From Paenibacillus sp. FSL R7-0204 (GTDB lineage: Bacteria; Bacillota; Bacilli; Paenibacillales; Paenibacillaceae), in the NCBI RefSeq assembly GCF_038002225.1, contig NZ_JBBOCA010000001.1:6262001-6326000 (forward strand): DNA of 64,000 nucleotides. Direction: 5' to 3'. Every line of letters starts with the position of its first letter. Within the stretch, counting starts at the first letter, position 1. Under the pieces are notes generated by a model that did no database searches, was not told where the DNA came from, and worked only from the letters and a program-made list of their open reading frames with translations. Of this stretch, positions 34,957 to 43,985 are shown one piece after another. The translations under genes were made by a program, and so were the position numbers.

Positions 34957-35352
34957 ATGAATTTCCTGCCTCCTGCCCGGACGGGCCGCTGGCTGGCATG
35001 GTCTGCCGGTTACGCACTGCTGCTATGGCTATTGCTGATTCTGCACCGGTACATGTGGTTAGGTGAACCTTTTAACCTTATTCTAGCTGTGCGCTGGGCC
35101 ATCCTTGCCATTGTAATCTCCGTTATAGTCAACGGATTCGGCTGGTTGGGTGCGCAGCTTGTGTGGATTTTCTCAACCGCTGGAACTGTGGCGGGGCTCT
35201 TGCTGATGTACCTGTATACCTACCGTGAGATGTCGGGCTTCGAGGATCTTGCGGGCTTTCTGTCCTTCGGCCTGTTTACAGCAGGCGGCTTCGCTCTGGG
35301 TCTGATCGCTGAGGGCGGCCGCCTGCTGATACACTATTGGCGCACACGCTGA
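34957..35352 (+). CDS. hypothetical four-helix membrane protein
   Basis: Not recognised. 131 residues with four hydrophobic segments (about 14-31, 40-60, 64-86, 99-121) and a basic C-terminus (LLIHYWRTR). Ribosome site GGGGTGAG. Lies between the acidic hypothetical gene and a TetR-type regulator, all in one direction with gaps of 16-24 nt. Confidence 0.65.
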   Translation: MNFLPPARTGRWLAWSAGYALLLWLLLILHRYMWLGEPFNLILAVRWAILAIVISVIVNGFGWLGAQLVWIFSTAGTVAGLLLMYLYTYREMSGFEDLAGFLSFGLFTAGGFALGLIAEGGRLLIHYWRTR

Positions 35353-35377
35353 TTCCTGTTAGGAGCTGATGACCCCT

Positions 35378-35947
35378 ATGTCCAATTCCCTGCTGACCAA
35401 AAATGCGCTCGCCCGCTCGCTCAAGGACCTGATGACCCATCTTCCGCTGAACAAAATCTCCGTCCGGCATCTGGTCGAGGATTGCGGCGTGAACCGGCAG
35501 ACCTTTTATTATCATTTTCAGGATATCTATGATTTGCTGGGCTGGATCTACAAGACTGAGGCTGTCGAGAGCATTGCCGAGTACCGCAGCTACAGCACGT
35601 GGACCGACGGATTCTACCGGATATTCTGCTATATCGAGAACAATAAGGCGTTCTGCTGCAACACCTTGGACTCCCTCGGGCGGAGGCATCTGGATGCGTA
35701 TCTGTACGAGGTGACGAGTGATCTCGTCATGGGCGTCATCAACGAGCTGGCCGCCGGGCTGGATGTCGGGACGCCGGATAAGCAGTTCATCGCCAACTTT
35801 TACACACTGGCCTTCACCGGACTGGTCATTCAGTGGATGCAGGACGGGATGAAGGAGCCTCCGGGGCCGATGATTGAGAAGCTGAGCGTCCTGATTGAAG
35901 GGAACTTCCTAAAGGCGCTGCATAAATATGAGAACATTTTGTCGTAA
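35378..35947 (+). CDS. TetR/AcrR-family regulator (DhaS-like)
   Basis: DNA-binding regulator, about 189 residues. The N-terminal helix-turn-helix is SVRHLVEDCGVNRQTFYYHF (about residues 29-48), the F-Y-Y-H-F ending being typical of TetR proteins; the C-terminal half resembles the DhaS/TetR_C_8 type (NFYTLAFTGLVIQWMQDGMK). ATGs at 35369 and 35378 are both possible; the ribosome site AGGAG is 3 and 12 nt away respectively. It is followed by oleate hydratase, which it may regulate, perhaps in response to fatty acids (inference). Confidence 0.82.
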   Translation: MSNSLLTKNALARSLKDLMTHLPLNKISVRHLVEDCGVNRQTFYYHFQDIYDLLGWIYKTEAVESIAEYRSYSTWTDGFYRIFCYIENNKAFCCNTLDSLGRRHLDAYLYEVTSDLVMGVINELAAGLDVGTPDKQFIANFYTLAFTGLVIQWMQDGMKEPPGPMIEKLSVLIEGNFLKALHKYENILS

Positions 35948-35988
35948 CCTCAGGGATGCGGCTTTTTTTCTGCCCAAAAACGTTACAC

Positions 35989-36032
35989 TTTGTTCCATAT
36001 GTCCAAATTTTATACAGATCAAGCGCTTTGAT
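35989..36032 (+). promoter_or_regulatory. possible promoter and operator of oleate hydratase
   Basis: A TATACA (36011-36016) lies 16 nt after a weak TTTGTT, followed at once by the inverted repeat ATCAAGCGCTTTGAT (36018-36032), which would overlap the transcript start. This fits a repressor site for the adjacent TetR protein. Both elements are weak by eye. Confidence 0.35.
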
Positions 36033-36108
36033 GATACCCTCCAGGGCGGGACTGGATTACACTCGGTTCAGGTCCATTATTCAAGCAAATCTATGGAGGC
36101 GGTAATCA

Positions 36109-37689
36109 GTGAAAAAAGAGTACGGTAACGAGCAGGTATATTTCGTAGGCGGCGGCATTGCATCCCTTGCGGGTGCGGCCTATCTGGTTAGAGACTGCAA
36201 TTTTCCCGGACAGAAAATTCACATTATTGAAGAGATGAAGATCCTTGGCGGCAGCAATGACGGTGCCGGCGATGCAGAGCATGGCTATGTCATTCGCGGC
36301 GGCCGGATGCTGAACGATGAGACCTATGAGAACCTGTGGGAGCTATTAAGTACCATTCCGTCCATTGACCAGCCGGGTATGACGCTGCGGGAAGAAATCG
36401 TTCAATTCGACGAGTCCAATCCGACCCGCGGCCAGGCACGGCTGATCAACAGCAAGGGGGAGGTTCAGGATGTCACCTCCATGGGCTTCGATATGGCAGA
36501 CCGCCTGGCCCTGGGCAAGCTGGTCATTACGCCGGAGCCGGCCCTGGGCACCTTGCGGATTAACGACTGGTTCGGACCGCATTTCTTCACGACGAACTTC
36601 TGGTACATGTGGGCAACCACCTTTGCTTTCCAGCCTTGGCATAGTGCGGTTGAGTTCAAGCGTTATATGCTCCGCTTCATGCACGAGTTCCCTAGAATTC
36701 AAACACTTGAAGGCGTAACCCGTACCCCATATAACCAATATGATTCCATCATTCTGCCGCTGCATCAGTATTTGGAGCCGCTGGGCGTAGATTTCACCTT
36801 GAAATGTACAGTAACCGATCTCGAATTCAAAGATGGCGATGGCATTACTGTAACAGCGATGAAGGTCATCCGCGATGGCGTGGAGGACACGATCCAGGTT
36901 CATGAAGGCGACCGCGTGATTGTGACGAACGGCTCGATGACTGAAGGCTCCAGCCTCGGCTCGATGACCTCTGCTCCCGGGATCAACGGTAAGGGCAGCT
37001 CATGGAAGCTGTGGGAGACGATCGCCGTGAAAAAGCCGGGGCTCGGCAATCCTTCTTCCTTCGACGATCATGTGGACGAATCCAAATGGGAATCCTTCAC
37101 GGTGACCTTCCAGGACTCGAAGTTCTTCGACCTTATGGAGAAGTTCACCCGCAACCGGGCCGGAACCGGCGCGCTCGTTACCTTCAAGGATTCCAGCTGG
37201 TTCATGTCTGTCGTGCTGGCCTTCCAGCCGCATTTCCGCAACCAGCCGGAGCATGTCAGGGTCTTCTGGGGATATGGCCTGTACCCGGACAAGGTCGGCG
37301 ATTATGTACACAAAAAAATGAGCGACTGTACCGGCGAGGAGATTATGGAGGAGCTGATCGGACATCTGCACTTCGAGGCGCATAAGGAAGAGATCATGGC
37401 TACAGCCAACTGTATTCCCTGCATGATGCCGTACATCACCTCCCAGTTCATGCCGCGCCTGAACAGTGACCGGCCGCGGGTGGTGCCTGAAGGCTCAACT
37501 AACCTGGCCTTTATCGGCCAATACTGCGAGATCCCGGACGATATCGTGTTCACGGAAGAGTATTCAGTCCGTGCCGCCCGCATCGCCGTCTACACCCTGT
37601 TCGGCCTGAACCGTCCGGTAGAGCCGATCAATGCGTACCAGAACGATGTCCGCACACTGTTCTCCAGTCTGGTGACCTCGTTCCGGTAA
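36109..37689 (+). CDS. ohyA: oleate hydratase
   Basis: FAD-containing enzyme that adds water to oleic acid to give 10-hydroxystearic acid, a detoxification of host or plant unsaturated fatty acids. The 526-residue protein has the FAD motif VYFVGGGIASLAGAAYLVRD (about residues 10-29), HIIEEMKILGGSNDGAG and RMLNDETYENLWELLSTIPS, and further the family's NFWYMWATTFAFQPWHSAVE. It starts with GTG at 36109, 9 nt after GGAGG. Transcribed after a TetR gene and followed by a strong terminator, so probably a regulated single gene. Confidence 0.95.
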   Translation: MKKEYGNEQVYFVGGGIASLAGAAYLVRDCNFPGQKIHIIEEMKILGGSNDGAGDAEHGYVIRGGRMLNDETYENLWELLSTIPSIDQPGMTLREEIVQFDESNPTRGQARLINSKGEVQDVTSMGFDMADRLALGKLVITPEPALGTLRINDWFGPHFFTTNFWYMWATTFAFQPWHSAVEFKRYMLRFMHEFPRIQTLEGVTRTPYNQYDSIILPLHQYLEPLGVDFTLKCTVTDLEFKDGDGITVTAMKVIRDGVEDTIQVHEGDRVIVTNGSMTEGSSLGSMTSAPGINGKGSSWKLWETIAVKKPGLGNPSSFDDHVDESKWESFTVTFQDSKFFDLMEKFTRNRAGTGALVTFKDSSWFMSVVLAFQPHFRNQPEHVRVFWGYGLYPDKVGDYVHKKMSDCTGEEIMEELIGHLHFEAHKEEIMATANCIPCMMPYITSQFMPRLNSDRPRVVPEGSTNLAFIGQYCEIPDDIVFTEEYSVRAARIAVYTLFGLNRPVEPINAYQNDVRTLFSSLVTSFR

Positions 37690-37776
37690 CGGACTGATCC
37701 AGCTGCGGCGGCGTTGCCCGCCCGGACGTTCAGCCCGCCATCTGAGGACGGCGGGCCAGTGTTCCCTGTAAGCAAT

Positions 37777-37815
37777 AAAAACCCCCGCTGCATGAATGTC
37801 ATGCGGCGGGGGTTT
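37777..37815. terminator. terminator after oleate hydratase
   Basis: AAAAACCCCCGC ... GCGGGGGTTT hairpin, usable in both directions between ohyA and the convergent DsbA-like gene. Confidence 0.85.
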
Positions 37816-37984
37816 CGTGTGTCCATTTGTTGCAAACTTGCCCCGAAAAACCAGTGGCGGCAGGAATGCAAGCCGCCCAAAGTAGCCTTTTGGCGCAATT
37901 AGCGGAACTGTAGTTCGTAACCAGAACCGTTCGTCCAGGCCCAGCAAGCTGCAACGTTTACCTCAAGCCTGCCACTAATCACAA

Positions 37985-38710
37985 TTAGATGCTGCAAGAA
38001 CCGTCATCGCAGCCGTCAGCAGACGGTGCAGCCCCGGACTTTGGCTGACCGACCACCTGAAGCTCTGGGCCCTTCTGTTCCTCCGCCCATACCGTATCCA
38101 GCACTTCAGTAAAGACCGGACCCGGCTGTGCGCCGGATACTGCGTACTTATTATTGAAGACGAAGAATGGAACGCCGGTGATGTTCAGCTGCCGGGCAGC
38201 TTCAATGTCAGCCTGGACCCGGTCGCCGTAAGCCTCACTGTCGAGCACCGCAGCCACTTCAGCCTGATCCAGTCCGGCCTCCGCAGCCAGCTCAGCCAGC
38301 ACTTTACGGTCACCCAGATTCAGCGAATCGGTGAAGTACGCGCGCAGCAGCCGTTCGGTCATCTGTGGCGCCTTGCCCTGAGTAGCGGCATAATGGCTTA
38401 AACGGTGAGCGTCAAAGGTATTCGTGGACTGAATCGTATCGAAATTGAACTCCAGACCCACACCCTGCGCCTGTTCGGCCAGCTGTGCGTTCATCTCCTT
38501 GGCCTTGTCACGGGTCATGCCGTATTTACCGGCCAGCAGCTCATGGATGTCTCTCGTCTCATCGGTGCGTGCATTCGGGTCCAGCTGGAAGCTGCGGAAC
38601 ACGACCTCCACCTGGTCACGGCCGGGGAACTGGCTCAGCGCGTGCTCCAGCCGTCTTTTGCCGATATAGCAGAACGGGCAGGCATAATCAGACCATATAT
38701 CTATTCTCAT
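37985..38710 (-). CDS. DsbA-family thiol oxidoreductase (FrnE-like)
   Basis: Cytosolic thioredoxin-fold protein of the 2-hydroxychromene-2-carboxylate isomerase/FrnE group, linked in other bacteria to oxidative-stress tolerance. The 241-residue protein has the active site SDYACPFCYIGKRRLE (CxxC at about residues 11-14), the cis-Pro loop NITGVPFFVFNNKYAVSGAQ and a second, C-terminal cysteine pair (DGCDDGSC) in the last ten residues, which may relay electrons. The start at 38710 has AGGAGG; a longer frame adds 13 residues of a YQYHYH-type repeat without support. Confidence 0.88.
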   Translation of the reverse strand: MRIDIWSDYACPFCYIGKRRLEHALSQFPGRDQVEVVFRSFQLDPNARTDETRDIHELLAGKYGMTRDKAKEMNAQLAEQAQGVGLEFNFDTIQSTNTFDAHRLSHYAATQGKAPQMTERLLRAYFTDSLNLGDRKVLAELAAEAGLDQAEVAAVLDSEAYGDRVQADIEAARQLNITGVPFFVFNNKYAVSGAQPGPVFTEVLDTVWAEEQKGPELQVVGQPKSGAAPSADGCDDGSCSI

Positions 38711-38759
38711 GGGAATTCCTCCTGAATGGTAATGGTATTGGTATTGCAATTCACTTACT

Positions 38760-38788
38760 ATTATATAGTTAAAAACTGAAAATTACAA
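38760..38788 (-). promoter_or_regulatory. sigma-A promoter of the DsbA-like gene
   Basis: TTGTAA (38783-38788), 17-nt spacer, TATAAT (38760-38765) on the minus strand, 50 nt before the start codon. Confidence 0.7.
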
Positions 38789-38966
38789 ACAAACTTTCTG
38801 AACAATCTATGCTCGCTAAATGCCCGCACACTCTCTTCTCTGCTGGCTTCCGGGAGAAAAGTAAACGAAAGAGGTATATACGTCCGCCCGGCCGGGCAGG
38901 TAAAATTAGAGCAACATCTTTAATTCAAAGCGGACGGTCTATGGCGTCCCGAAAGGAGTCAGCGGC

Positions 38967-39899
38967 ATGCATGACCTGTCTATAGTCATTCCCACGCGTA
39001 ACCGGATCAGCGATCTGACCGTCTGTATTGAATCCATCGGCGCGCAGACCGGGCTGGAGAATGTCTCCATCGAACTGCTGATCGTGGACGACGGTGAGAT
39101 CGAAGAACGGGTGCTGGAGTATTTCCGTGAGGTGCTCGGGCGCCTTCCGGATGCCAGCCTGCGTTATTACCGCAAAACCAAGCCCGGCGTCTGGCTCTCC
39201 CGCTACGAGGCCCTCGGGCTCATCGACGGGGAGATTCTGCTCAGCTTCGATGACGATGCGGAGCTGGACGATCCGCTCTATATCCGCCGGATGCTCGACA
39301 CCTACGCCTCAGATCCGTCCATTGTTGGGGTCGGCGGAATCGCCAAGGGTCTCTCCAGCAGCAAGTCGGGCAAGCTGCTCGGCAGGCTGACCTGTCAAAT
39401 GTCGGGTTCGCCAGGCAGACTGTCGGCAAGTACACTGGCCGGGTCTCTTCTCTTATGGGGGGAGACGGAGAATATTTTTGAGACGGACTTCTTCCATGGC
39501 TGCAATATGTCCTTCCGCAGTTCGGCGCTGCAGGATATGAAGCCGTACCCCTGGATGACCAGCTATGCAGTGGCGGACGATATCTATATGTGCCATCTGG
39601 CGAGCAGATACGGCAAGCTGGTGATTAACCCGGAGCTGAAAATCATGCATCATGAATCGCCCAGCTCGCGCGACAAGGCAGGCCGGGTCGCCCGGGCGAC
39701 CGCAGTCAATCATTATTATCTGCTGAATCTGCGCAAAGCACCCGTGAAGAATTATGCAGCCCTGCTCTGGACACTCACCTATCTGACGGCAAAAGCCACC
39801 CTGAAACGGAATTTTAATGCCGTCTCAGGCTACACCAGCGGCATTCTGTTCGTGCTTAATCCCCGCAAGAATAAATACAGGGAATTCATGCTGGACTAG
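38967..39899 (+). CDS. glycosyltransferase family 2
   Basis: GT-A type transferase of 310 residues; acceptor unknown. It has LSIVIPTRNRISDLTVCIES at the N-terminus, the nucleotide-sugar motif LLSFDDDAELDDP (about residues 91-103) and VADDIYMCHLASRYGKLVIN towards the C-terminus. No clear membrane helix except a weak one near residue 275. Monocistronic: preceded by a divergent promoter region and followed by a terminator. Confidence 0.85.
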   Translation: MHDLSIVIPTRNRISDLTVCIESIGAQTGLENVSIELLIVDDGEIEERVLEYFREVLGRLPDASLRYYRKTKPGVWLSRYEALGLIDGEILLSFDDDAELDDPLYIRRMLDTYASDPSIVGVGGIAKGLSSSKSGKLLGRLTCQMSGSPGRLSASTLAGSLLLWGETENIFETDFFHGCNMSFRSSALQDMKPYPWMTSYAVADDIYMCHLASRYGKLVINPELKIMHHESPSSRDKAGRVARATAVNHYYLLNLRKAPVKNYAALLWTLTYLTAKATLKRNFNAVSGYTSGILFVLNPRKNKYREFMLD

Positions 39900-39966
39900 G
39901 CGGCTTCCGGGCTGTCGCAGAAGTCCTGTACCACAATTCGAGACGCCGTCCTGCTCAGGACGGACA

Positions 39967-40015
39967 AAAAGGGTGCCCCCGAAGCAGCTTCGTGCTGCCC
40001 CGGTGACACCCTTTT
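39967..40015. terminator. bidirectional terminator
   Basis: AAAAGGGTG ... CACCCTTTT hairpin with an inner CAGC/GCTG stem, between the GT2 gene and the convergent SGNH hydrolase. Confidence 0.8.
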
Positions 40016-40035
40016 ACCTTCTACCTACTTGGTTC

Positions 40036-41790
40036 TTAAACCGTATAGCCAAAGCCCAGGATGGTGAAGCACTTCTCCTGATCCTCCGGCGCCATCCGGA
40101 TCTCCACCACATGCTCCTCGCTCTGCTCATTCTTATACAGAATCACAGCATTGCAGTGCGTCCAGCTATTCACATGCGGATCTGCCGTCAGAACCAGCTT
40201 GCCGTCCACATAGATCTCCGCCTTGCCCACATCCGGGCTGCCCGAATCCTTGAAGACCAGGATCAGATTCTTGCTGGTGATTGTCAGCCTGAAGCGATCC
40301 TCACCGGACGCAGCCGTGTGCATCCAGTTATGCGGAAATTGCGGAGTGCCGAACGGGTTGGCATCCATCTCCACCTGCTGCAGCTCCTCATCCGTACGTT
40401 CGAAGCCTCCTGCTTCAATAGCAATCGCAGTACCTGCGCTGCCCAGATCACTTATGCGGTCCAACAGCCGGACCCGGGCAAAATCTTTGCCGAGCACAGG
40501 CGCTCCCGTCAGCGTATCCTCCCCCTCTTCATCCATCCCCGCCCGGGCGGTTTCGGAGAACAGGTAGCCCAGGGAGTCCGCCATTACGCGGTGCCCATCA
40601 TTCGTAGGGTGATAGATATCGTAGAAGAATTGCCGCTTGGAGATGATATTTCCTTCGGCCTTGCTCAGCCGGAACTGCTCTGTTACTGCATCTTTGACAC
40701 TGACCATCGGGAGGTTATAGCGTCTGCCTACCGGGGAGAGGCGGTCCTGCAGGTTCCAGTCGTTCACGAACACACTGAACAGCAGGATGACGGCAGGCTG
40801 GCTTTCGGCAGACAGGATTTTGAGACAGAGACTCTCGAAGCAGTTACCCTTCGTCTCGTCTCCTTCATCATTCACAGCAAATTCCACCACTACGATGTCA
40901 GGAGCGGCTGCGCCATTCCTCAGCACATCCCGCTCATAGCGGATCATCCCCAGCTCGGAGGGCGTCCCGCCAACCCCGGCCTTGATGAAATGAATGTTCT
41001 CTCCTCCGTCCTTGCTGAATAGCTCCTTAAACCTCAAGTACGACTGATAAGCATAGCATTCTGTATGGATCGGCTTGGCTCCTGCACCCTGTGTGATGGA
41101 CCCGCCAATATAAGCAATCGTTACATCCTCGCCGCTTGCTGCCTTGTCCATAGCTCGCTTCAGCCGCCGGTTATTGCCCGCATGCAGCTGGGACTTCGCA
41201 ATCATCGCACGGTAAGCAGGCGACTCGAAGTCTACGGGAGGTTCCGCTGTCAGCTCAGGCACCGTGTACCCGTCATTCAGGTAGAGAACGATACTCGCTG
41301 TCGCCAGTTCCCCCTCCTTACTGAATTCAAAGGCGTATTTGCCGGGAGCCACATCCTCCTCAGACCACTCGTGCTCCTCCAGTTTCACTATGATTTCTGT
41401 ACCATCCCCAGGACAAGGGACCCGCAGCTGCGTACCGGTCTCATACTTGCTGGTTCTGCCCCAGTTCTGCATGAGAAAAGTGACCGCAGCCCCTTCCTCC
41501 GCCGTCTTCACAGACACTCCAATGCTGTGCACCAGCTTGCGGAAGCCGGTCCAGTCTCTAAGCATCGCCAGCATCTGCTCATCCGTAACCCCGCCTATGT
41601 ATTTGGCCTTATCGATCAGATAATTGCCTTCCAGATGGACCTCCTGCGAGGGCATGCCCTCCGCCAGGGCGGTTGCCTCAACCGCCGTCTCGAACATAAC
41701 GAAGAAGCCGTCACGGCGCTCCACTGGATCTTGGGGTGCCGCCGGACCCTCCTGCCCGCCAAGCCCGGTACCGCTGCTATACTTTTCCAT
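40036..41790 (-). CDS. SGNH/GDSL-type esterase, multidomain
   Basis: Probable carbohydrate or xylan esterase-like hydrolase without a signal peptide. About 584 residues: an N-terminal region of 200 residues of unknown fold, then the SGNH core with block I AYIGGSITQGAG (Ser), block II GVGGTPSELG, block III EFAVNDEGDE (Asn) and block V IYHPTNDGHRVMA (Asp/His), and a C-terminal beta-rich domain (TITSKNLILVFKDSGSPDVG). The ATG at 41790 is 9 nt after GAGG; one at 41796 is 3 nt away. Single gene between a terminator and a TetR gene. Confidence 0.82.
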   Translation of the reverse strand: MEKYSSGTGLGGQEGPAAPQDPVERRDGFFVMFETAVEATALAEGMPSQEVHLEGNYLIDKAKYIGGVTDEQMLAMLRDWTGFRKLVHSIGVSVKTAEEGAAVTFLMQNWGRTSKYETGTQLRVPCPGDGTEIIVKLEEHEWSEEDVAPGKYAFEFSKEGELATASIVLYLNDGYTVPELTAEPPVDFESPAYRAMIAKSQLHAGNNRRLKRAMDKAASGEDVTIAYIGGSITQGAGAKPIHTECYAYQSYLRFKELFSKDGGENIHFIKAGVGGTPSELGMIRYERDVLRNGAAAPDIVVVEFAVNDEGDETKGNCFESLCLKILSAESQPAVILLFSVFVNDWNLQDRLSPVGRRYNLPMVSVKDAVTEQFRLSKAEGNIISKRQFFYDIYHPTNDGHRVMADSLGYLFSETARAGMDEEGEDTLTGAPVLGKDFARVRLLDRISDLGSAGTAIAIEAGGFERTDEELQQVEMDANPFGTPQFPHNWMHTAASGEDRFRLTITSKNLILVFKDSGSPDVGKAEIYVDGKLVLTADPHVNSWTHCNAVILYKNEQSEEHVVEIRMAPEDQEKCFTILGFGYTV

Positions 41791-41991
41791 ATCCATCAGC
41801 CTCACTTTGTCTGAAGGCGCTCTCACCCATCAGGAGCAGGACAGCTCTCATCCACCGCCATAGCCGCTCTTGACTTCAGCTGCGCCATAATAGTCTGCAT
41901 CAACGATTTCATTATAGCCCGGGGCGCTGGAGCAGCTCAACGTACAACCTGAAGCTCTGTTTAGTTATTACAACAATTCGCTAGTTTGTCT

Positions 41992-42564
41992 CTATTGCAG
42001 CATTCCGGTGGAGATGAACAGAATCATATGCTCTTTGATCTTGTCCTGATCCAGCGGCTCATGGGATTTGTTCCATTCCGTAGTCAGCGCCAGATACATC
42101 CGCAGAATCATAAACGCCGCCACACTGGCATCGCAGGCCTTCACTTCTCCGTTCCCGATGGCCTCCTCGATCTGCTGCCGCAGGAAGTCCAGCGCATAGC
42201 CCTCCATCCGCTTCACGCCTTCGAGCGCCTGGGCCGTACCGATATCCCGTACCTCCTGGGCCAGCTTCACGAACAGCTCATGGTCCAGGCGGAATTCCAG
42301 AATGGAGTCCAGCAGATGAAGCAGTTTATGGACGAAAGAAGTTTGCTGCGCAGCCACACGGCTCATCACCGATGTTAATTCAGATGTGGCCTTGTCCAGA
42401 ATTTCCTCGAACAGATCTTCCTTGGTTTTGAAAAAGGTATAGATCGTGCCCTTGCCTACATTGGCGATTCTGGATACCTGATCCATCGTTGTAGCTTTAT
42501 AGCCGAATTGTACAAAGGACAGGGTTGCTGCCTGCAGGATTAACGCTTTACGGTCAATAGACAT
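41992..42564 (-). CDS. TetR/AcrR-family transcriptional regulator
   Basis: 190-residue repressor-type protein. The helix-turn-helix region is TTMDQVSRIANVGKGTIYTF (about residues 25-44) with Y-T-F-F-K, then an all-helical ligand-binding domain. Ribosome site AAAGGAG. Such regulators usually control themselves and a neighbour; a 15-bp perfect palindrome lies upstream between it and divergent apbE. The downstream 165 bases hold no gene, so any partner is likely on the other side. Confidence 0.85.
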   Translation of the reverse strand: MSIDRKALILQAATLSFVQFGYKATTMDQVSRIANVGKGTIYTFFKTKEDLFEEILDKATSELTSVMSRVAAQQTSFVHKLLHLLDSILEFRLDHELFVKLAQEVRDIGTAQALEGVKRMEGYALDFLRQQIEEAIGNGEVKACDASVAAFMILRMYLALTTEWNKSHEPLDQDKIKEHMILFISTGMLQ

Positions 42565-42635
42565 GGGTCATGCTCCTTTACTGTAAACAAGTGGAAATGG
42601 CTTCAGCGGGAAATAGAAGGATAATGTATAGCCTT

Positions 42636-42650
42636 ATATTTTGAAAATAT
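42636..42650. promoter_or_regulatory. 15-bp palindrome, candidate TetR operator
   Basis: ATATTTTgAAAATAT is perfectly symmetric around the central base. On the minus strand it falls between TTGTGA and TATACA, a possible (19-nt) promoter of the TetR gene, so binding there would be autorepressive. Confidence 0.5.
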
Positions 42651-42778
42651 CACAAGCCTCCCCCTTCGGCAAGCCGCGCTTTCGCACAAAATGTCACCAA
42701 ATGAGTATCCATTGCCGTTCTTTCTGGGGTATGATAGTAAAGATGCAATCACGAAACTAATTGTATGGATGGTGGAAT

Positions 42779-43891
42779 ATGTCTGAAATCAAAAAAACAT
42801 CTAAGAACAAAAAAACCGTTGTAATTCTGGCCGCGCTCGTCGTTGTTATCGCTGCGGCTGTGGTAATCTGGCTTACAGTAGGCAATAACAAGACTGAAGA
42901 CAGCCCTGCTGCTACTGGAACCGGCGATACGAAATCCCTGGAGCAGACGTTTTATATTTATGATACCGTCGTGAATATCAAGGTGTTCGGTAACACGGTG
43001 GAGCAGAAGAATATGGACGACATTCAAGCCATGCTGGAACGGATGGACATCGAGTTCAGCCGCACCAAGACGAACGGGGAATTGTACGCAGTGAATCAGG
43101 CCGCCGGTAAGGAAGCTGTTGCTGTGTCTGATGAAACGCTGGATATCGTGAAGCTCTCCCTCAAATATGCCGCGGAAATGGACGGCCTGTATGATCCGAC
43201 GGTTGGCCCGCTTGTGGATCTCTGGGCGATTGGCGAAGGCGGAGATCATGTGCCTGACCAGGCGGCGATTGACAAGGCCCGCAGCTTAACCAACTATAAG
43301 GATGTTATTGTAGATGAAGCCGCGAAGACGGTGAAGTTAGCCAAAGAAGGCATGGTGCTGGACATGGGCGGAATCGGCAAAGGCTATGCGGCTGACCGGA
43401 TCGCTGACTATCTCAAGGCTCAGGGCTTGAACAGCGCGATGATCAATCTCGGCGGCAGCAGCATTATCGCCCTTGGCAATAAGCCTAATGGTTCACAGTG
43501 GAACATCGGCCTGCAGGACCCCGATCAGAGCCGGGGCACCCAGCTCGGCACGATTAAAATTACGGATGAGGTCATTGATGCTTCCGGGGTGTATGAGCGC
43601 TTCTTCATGCAGGACGGGGTGCGTTACCACCATATTCTCGACCCGCGTACAGGCTTCCCATCCCAGAATGGGCTGAAGAGTATCACTATCATGAGCCCCA
43701 ATGCGACAGATGCGGACGCTCTTTCCACCGGTGTGTTCCTTATGGGCCTGGAAGAAGGCATGAAATATCTCGAAGCGCTGCCTGAGAAGGTTGAGGCCTT
43801 CTTCATTACGGACGACAACAAGATCTATGCCACCTCTGAGCTGAAAAAACGGTTGAACCTGACCGATCCGACTTATAGCTTCGCTAATTAA
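42779..43891 (+). CDS. apbE: FAD:protein FMN transferase (ApbE family), membrane-anchored
   Basis: Attaches FMN covalently to Thr/Ser of target redox proteins outside the membrane. The 370-residue protein has an N-terminal signal-anchor helix (about residues 15-37) after a Lys-rich start, then the ApbE domain: YIYDTVVNIKVFG, YDPTVGPLVDLWAIGEGGDH, DMGGIGKGYAADRIADYL, NLGGSSIIALGN and ILDPRTGFPSQNGLKSITIM with ATDADALSTGVFLMG. The helix ends without a clear lipobox, so anchoring by the helix is more likely than by lipid. No flavinylated partner is visible nearby. Confidence 0.92.
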   Translation: MSEIKKTSKNKKTVVILAALVVVIAAAVVIWLTVGNNKTEDSPAATGTGDTKSLEQTFYIYDTVVNIKVFGNTVEQKNMDDIQAMLERMDIEFSRTKTNGELYAVNQAAGKEAVAVSDETLDIVKLSLKYAAEMDGLYDPTVGPLVDLWAIGEGGDHVPDQAAIDKARSLTNYKDVIVDEAAKTVKLAKEGMVLDMGGIGKGYAADRIADYLKAQGLNSAMINLGGSSIIALGNKPNGSQWNIGLQDPDQSRGTQLGTIKITDEVIDASGVYERFFMQDGVRYHHILDPRTGFPSQNGLKSITIMSPNATDADALSTGVFLMGLEEGMKYLEALPEKVEAFFITDDNKIYATSELKKRLNLTDPTYSFAN

Positions 43892-43938
43892 CGGAGTTTG
43901 GTGCTGATGTGACTAAGTAGCCTCCAGGTAAAATACAC

Positions 43939-43973
43939 AAAAAGGTGCCTTCCACTCACGGAGGGCACCTTTT
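43939..43973. terminator. bidirectional terminator
   Basis: AAAAAGGTGCC ... GGCACCTTTT hairpin between apbE and the convergent HAD gene. Confidence 0.85.
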
Positions 43974-43985
43974 CTGTATGAATGT

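Noticed and set aside
39817..41022. 401-codon plus-strand frame over the SGNH hydrolase
   Set aside because: Starts inside the GT2 gene, runs through a terminator and antisense to SGNH motifs; no coding support.
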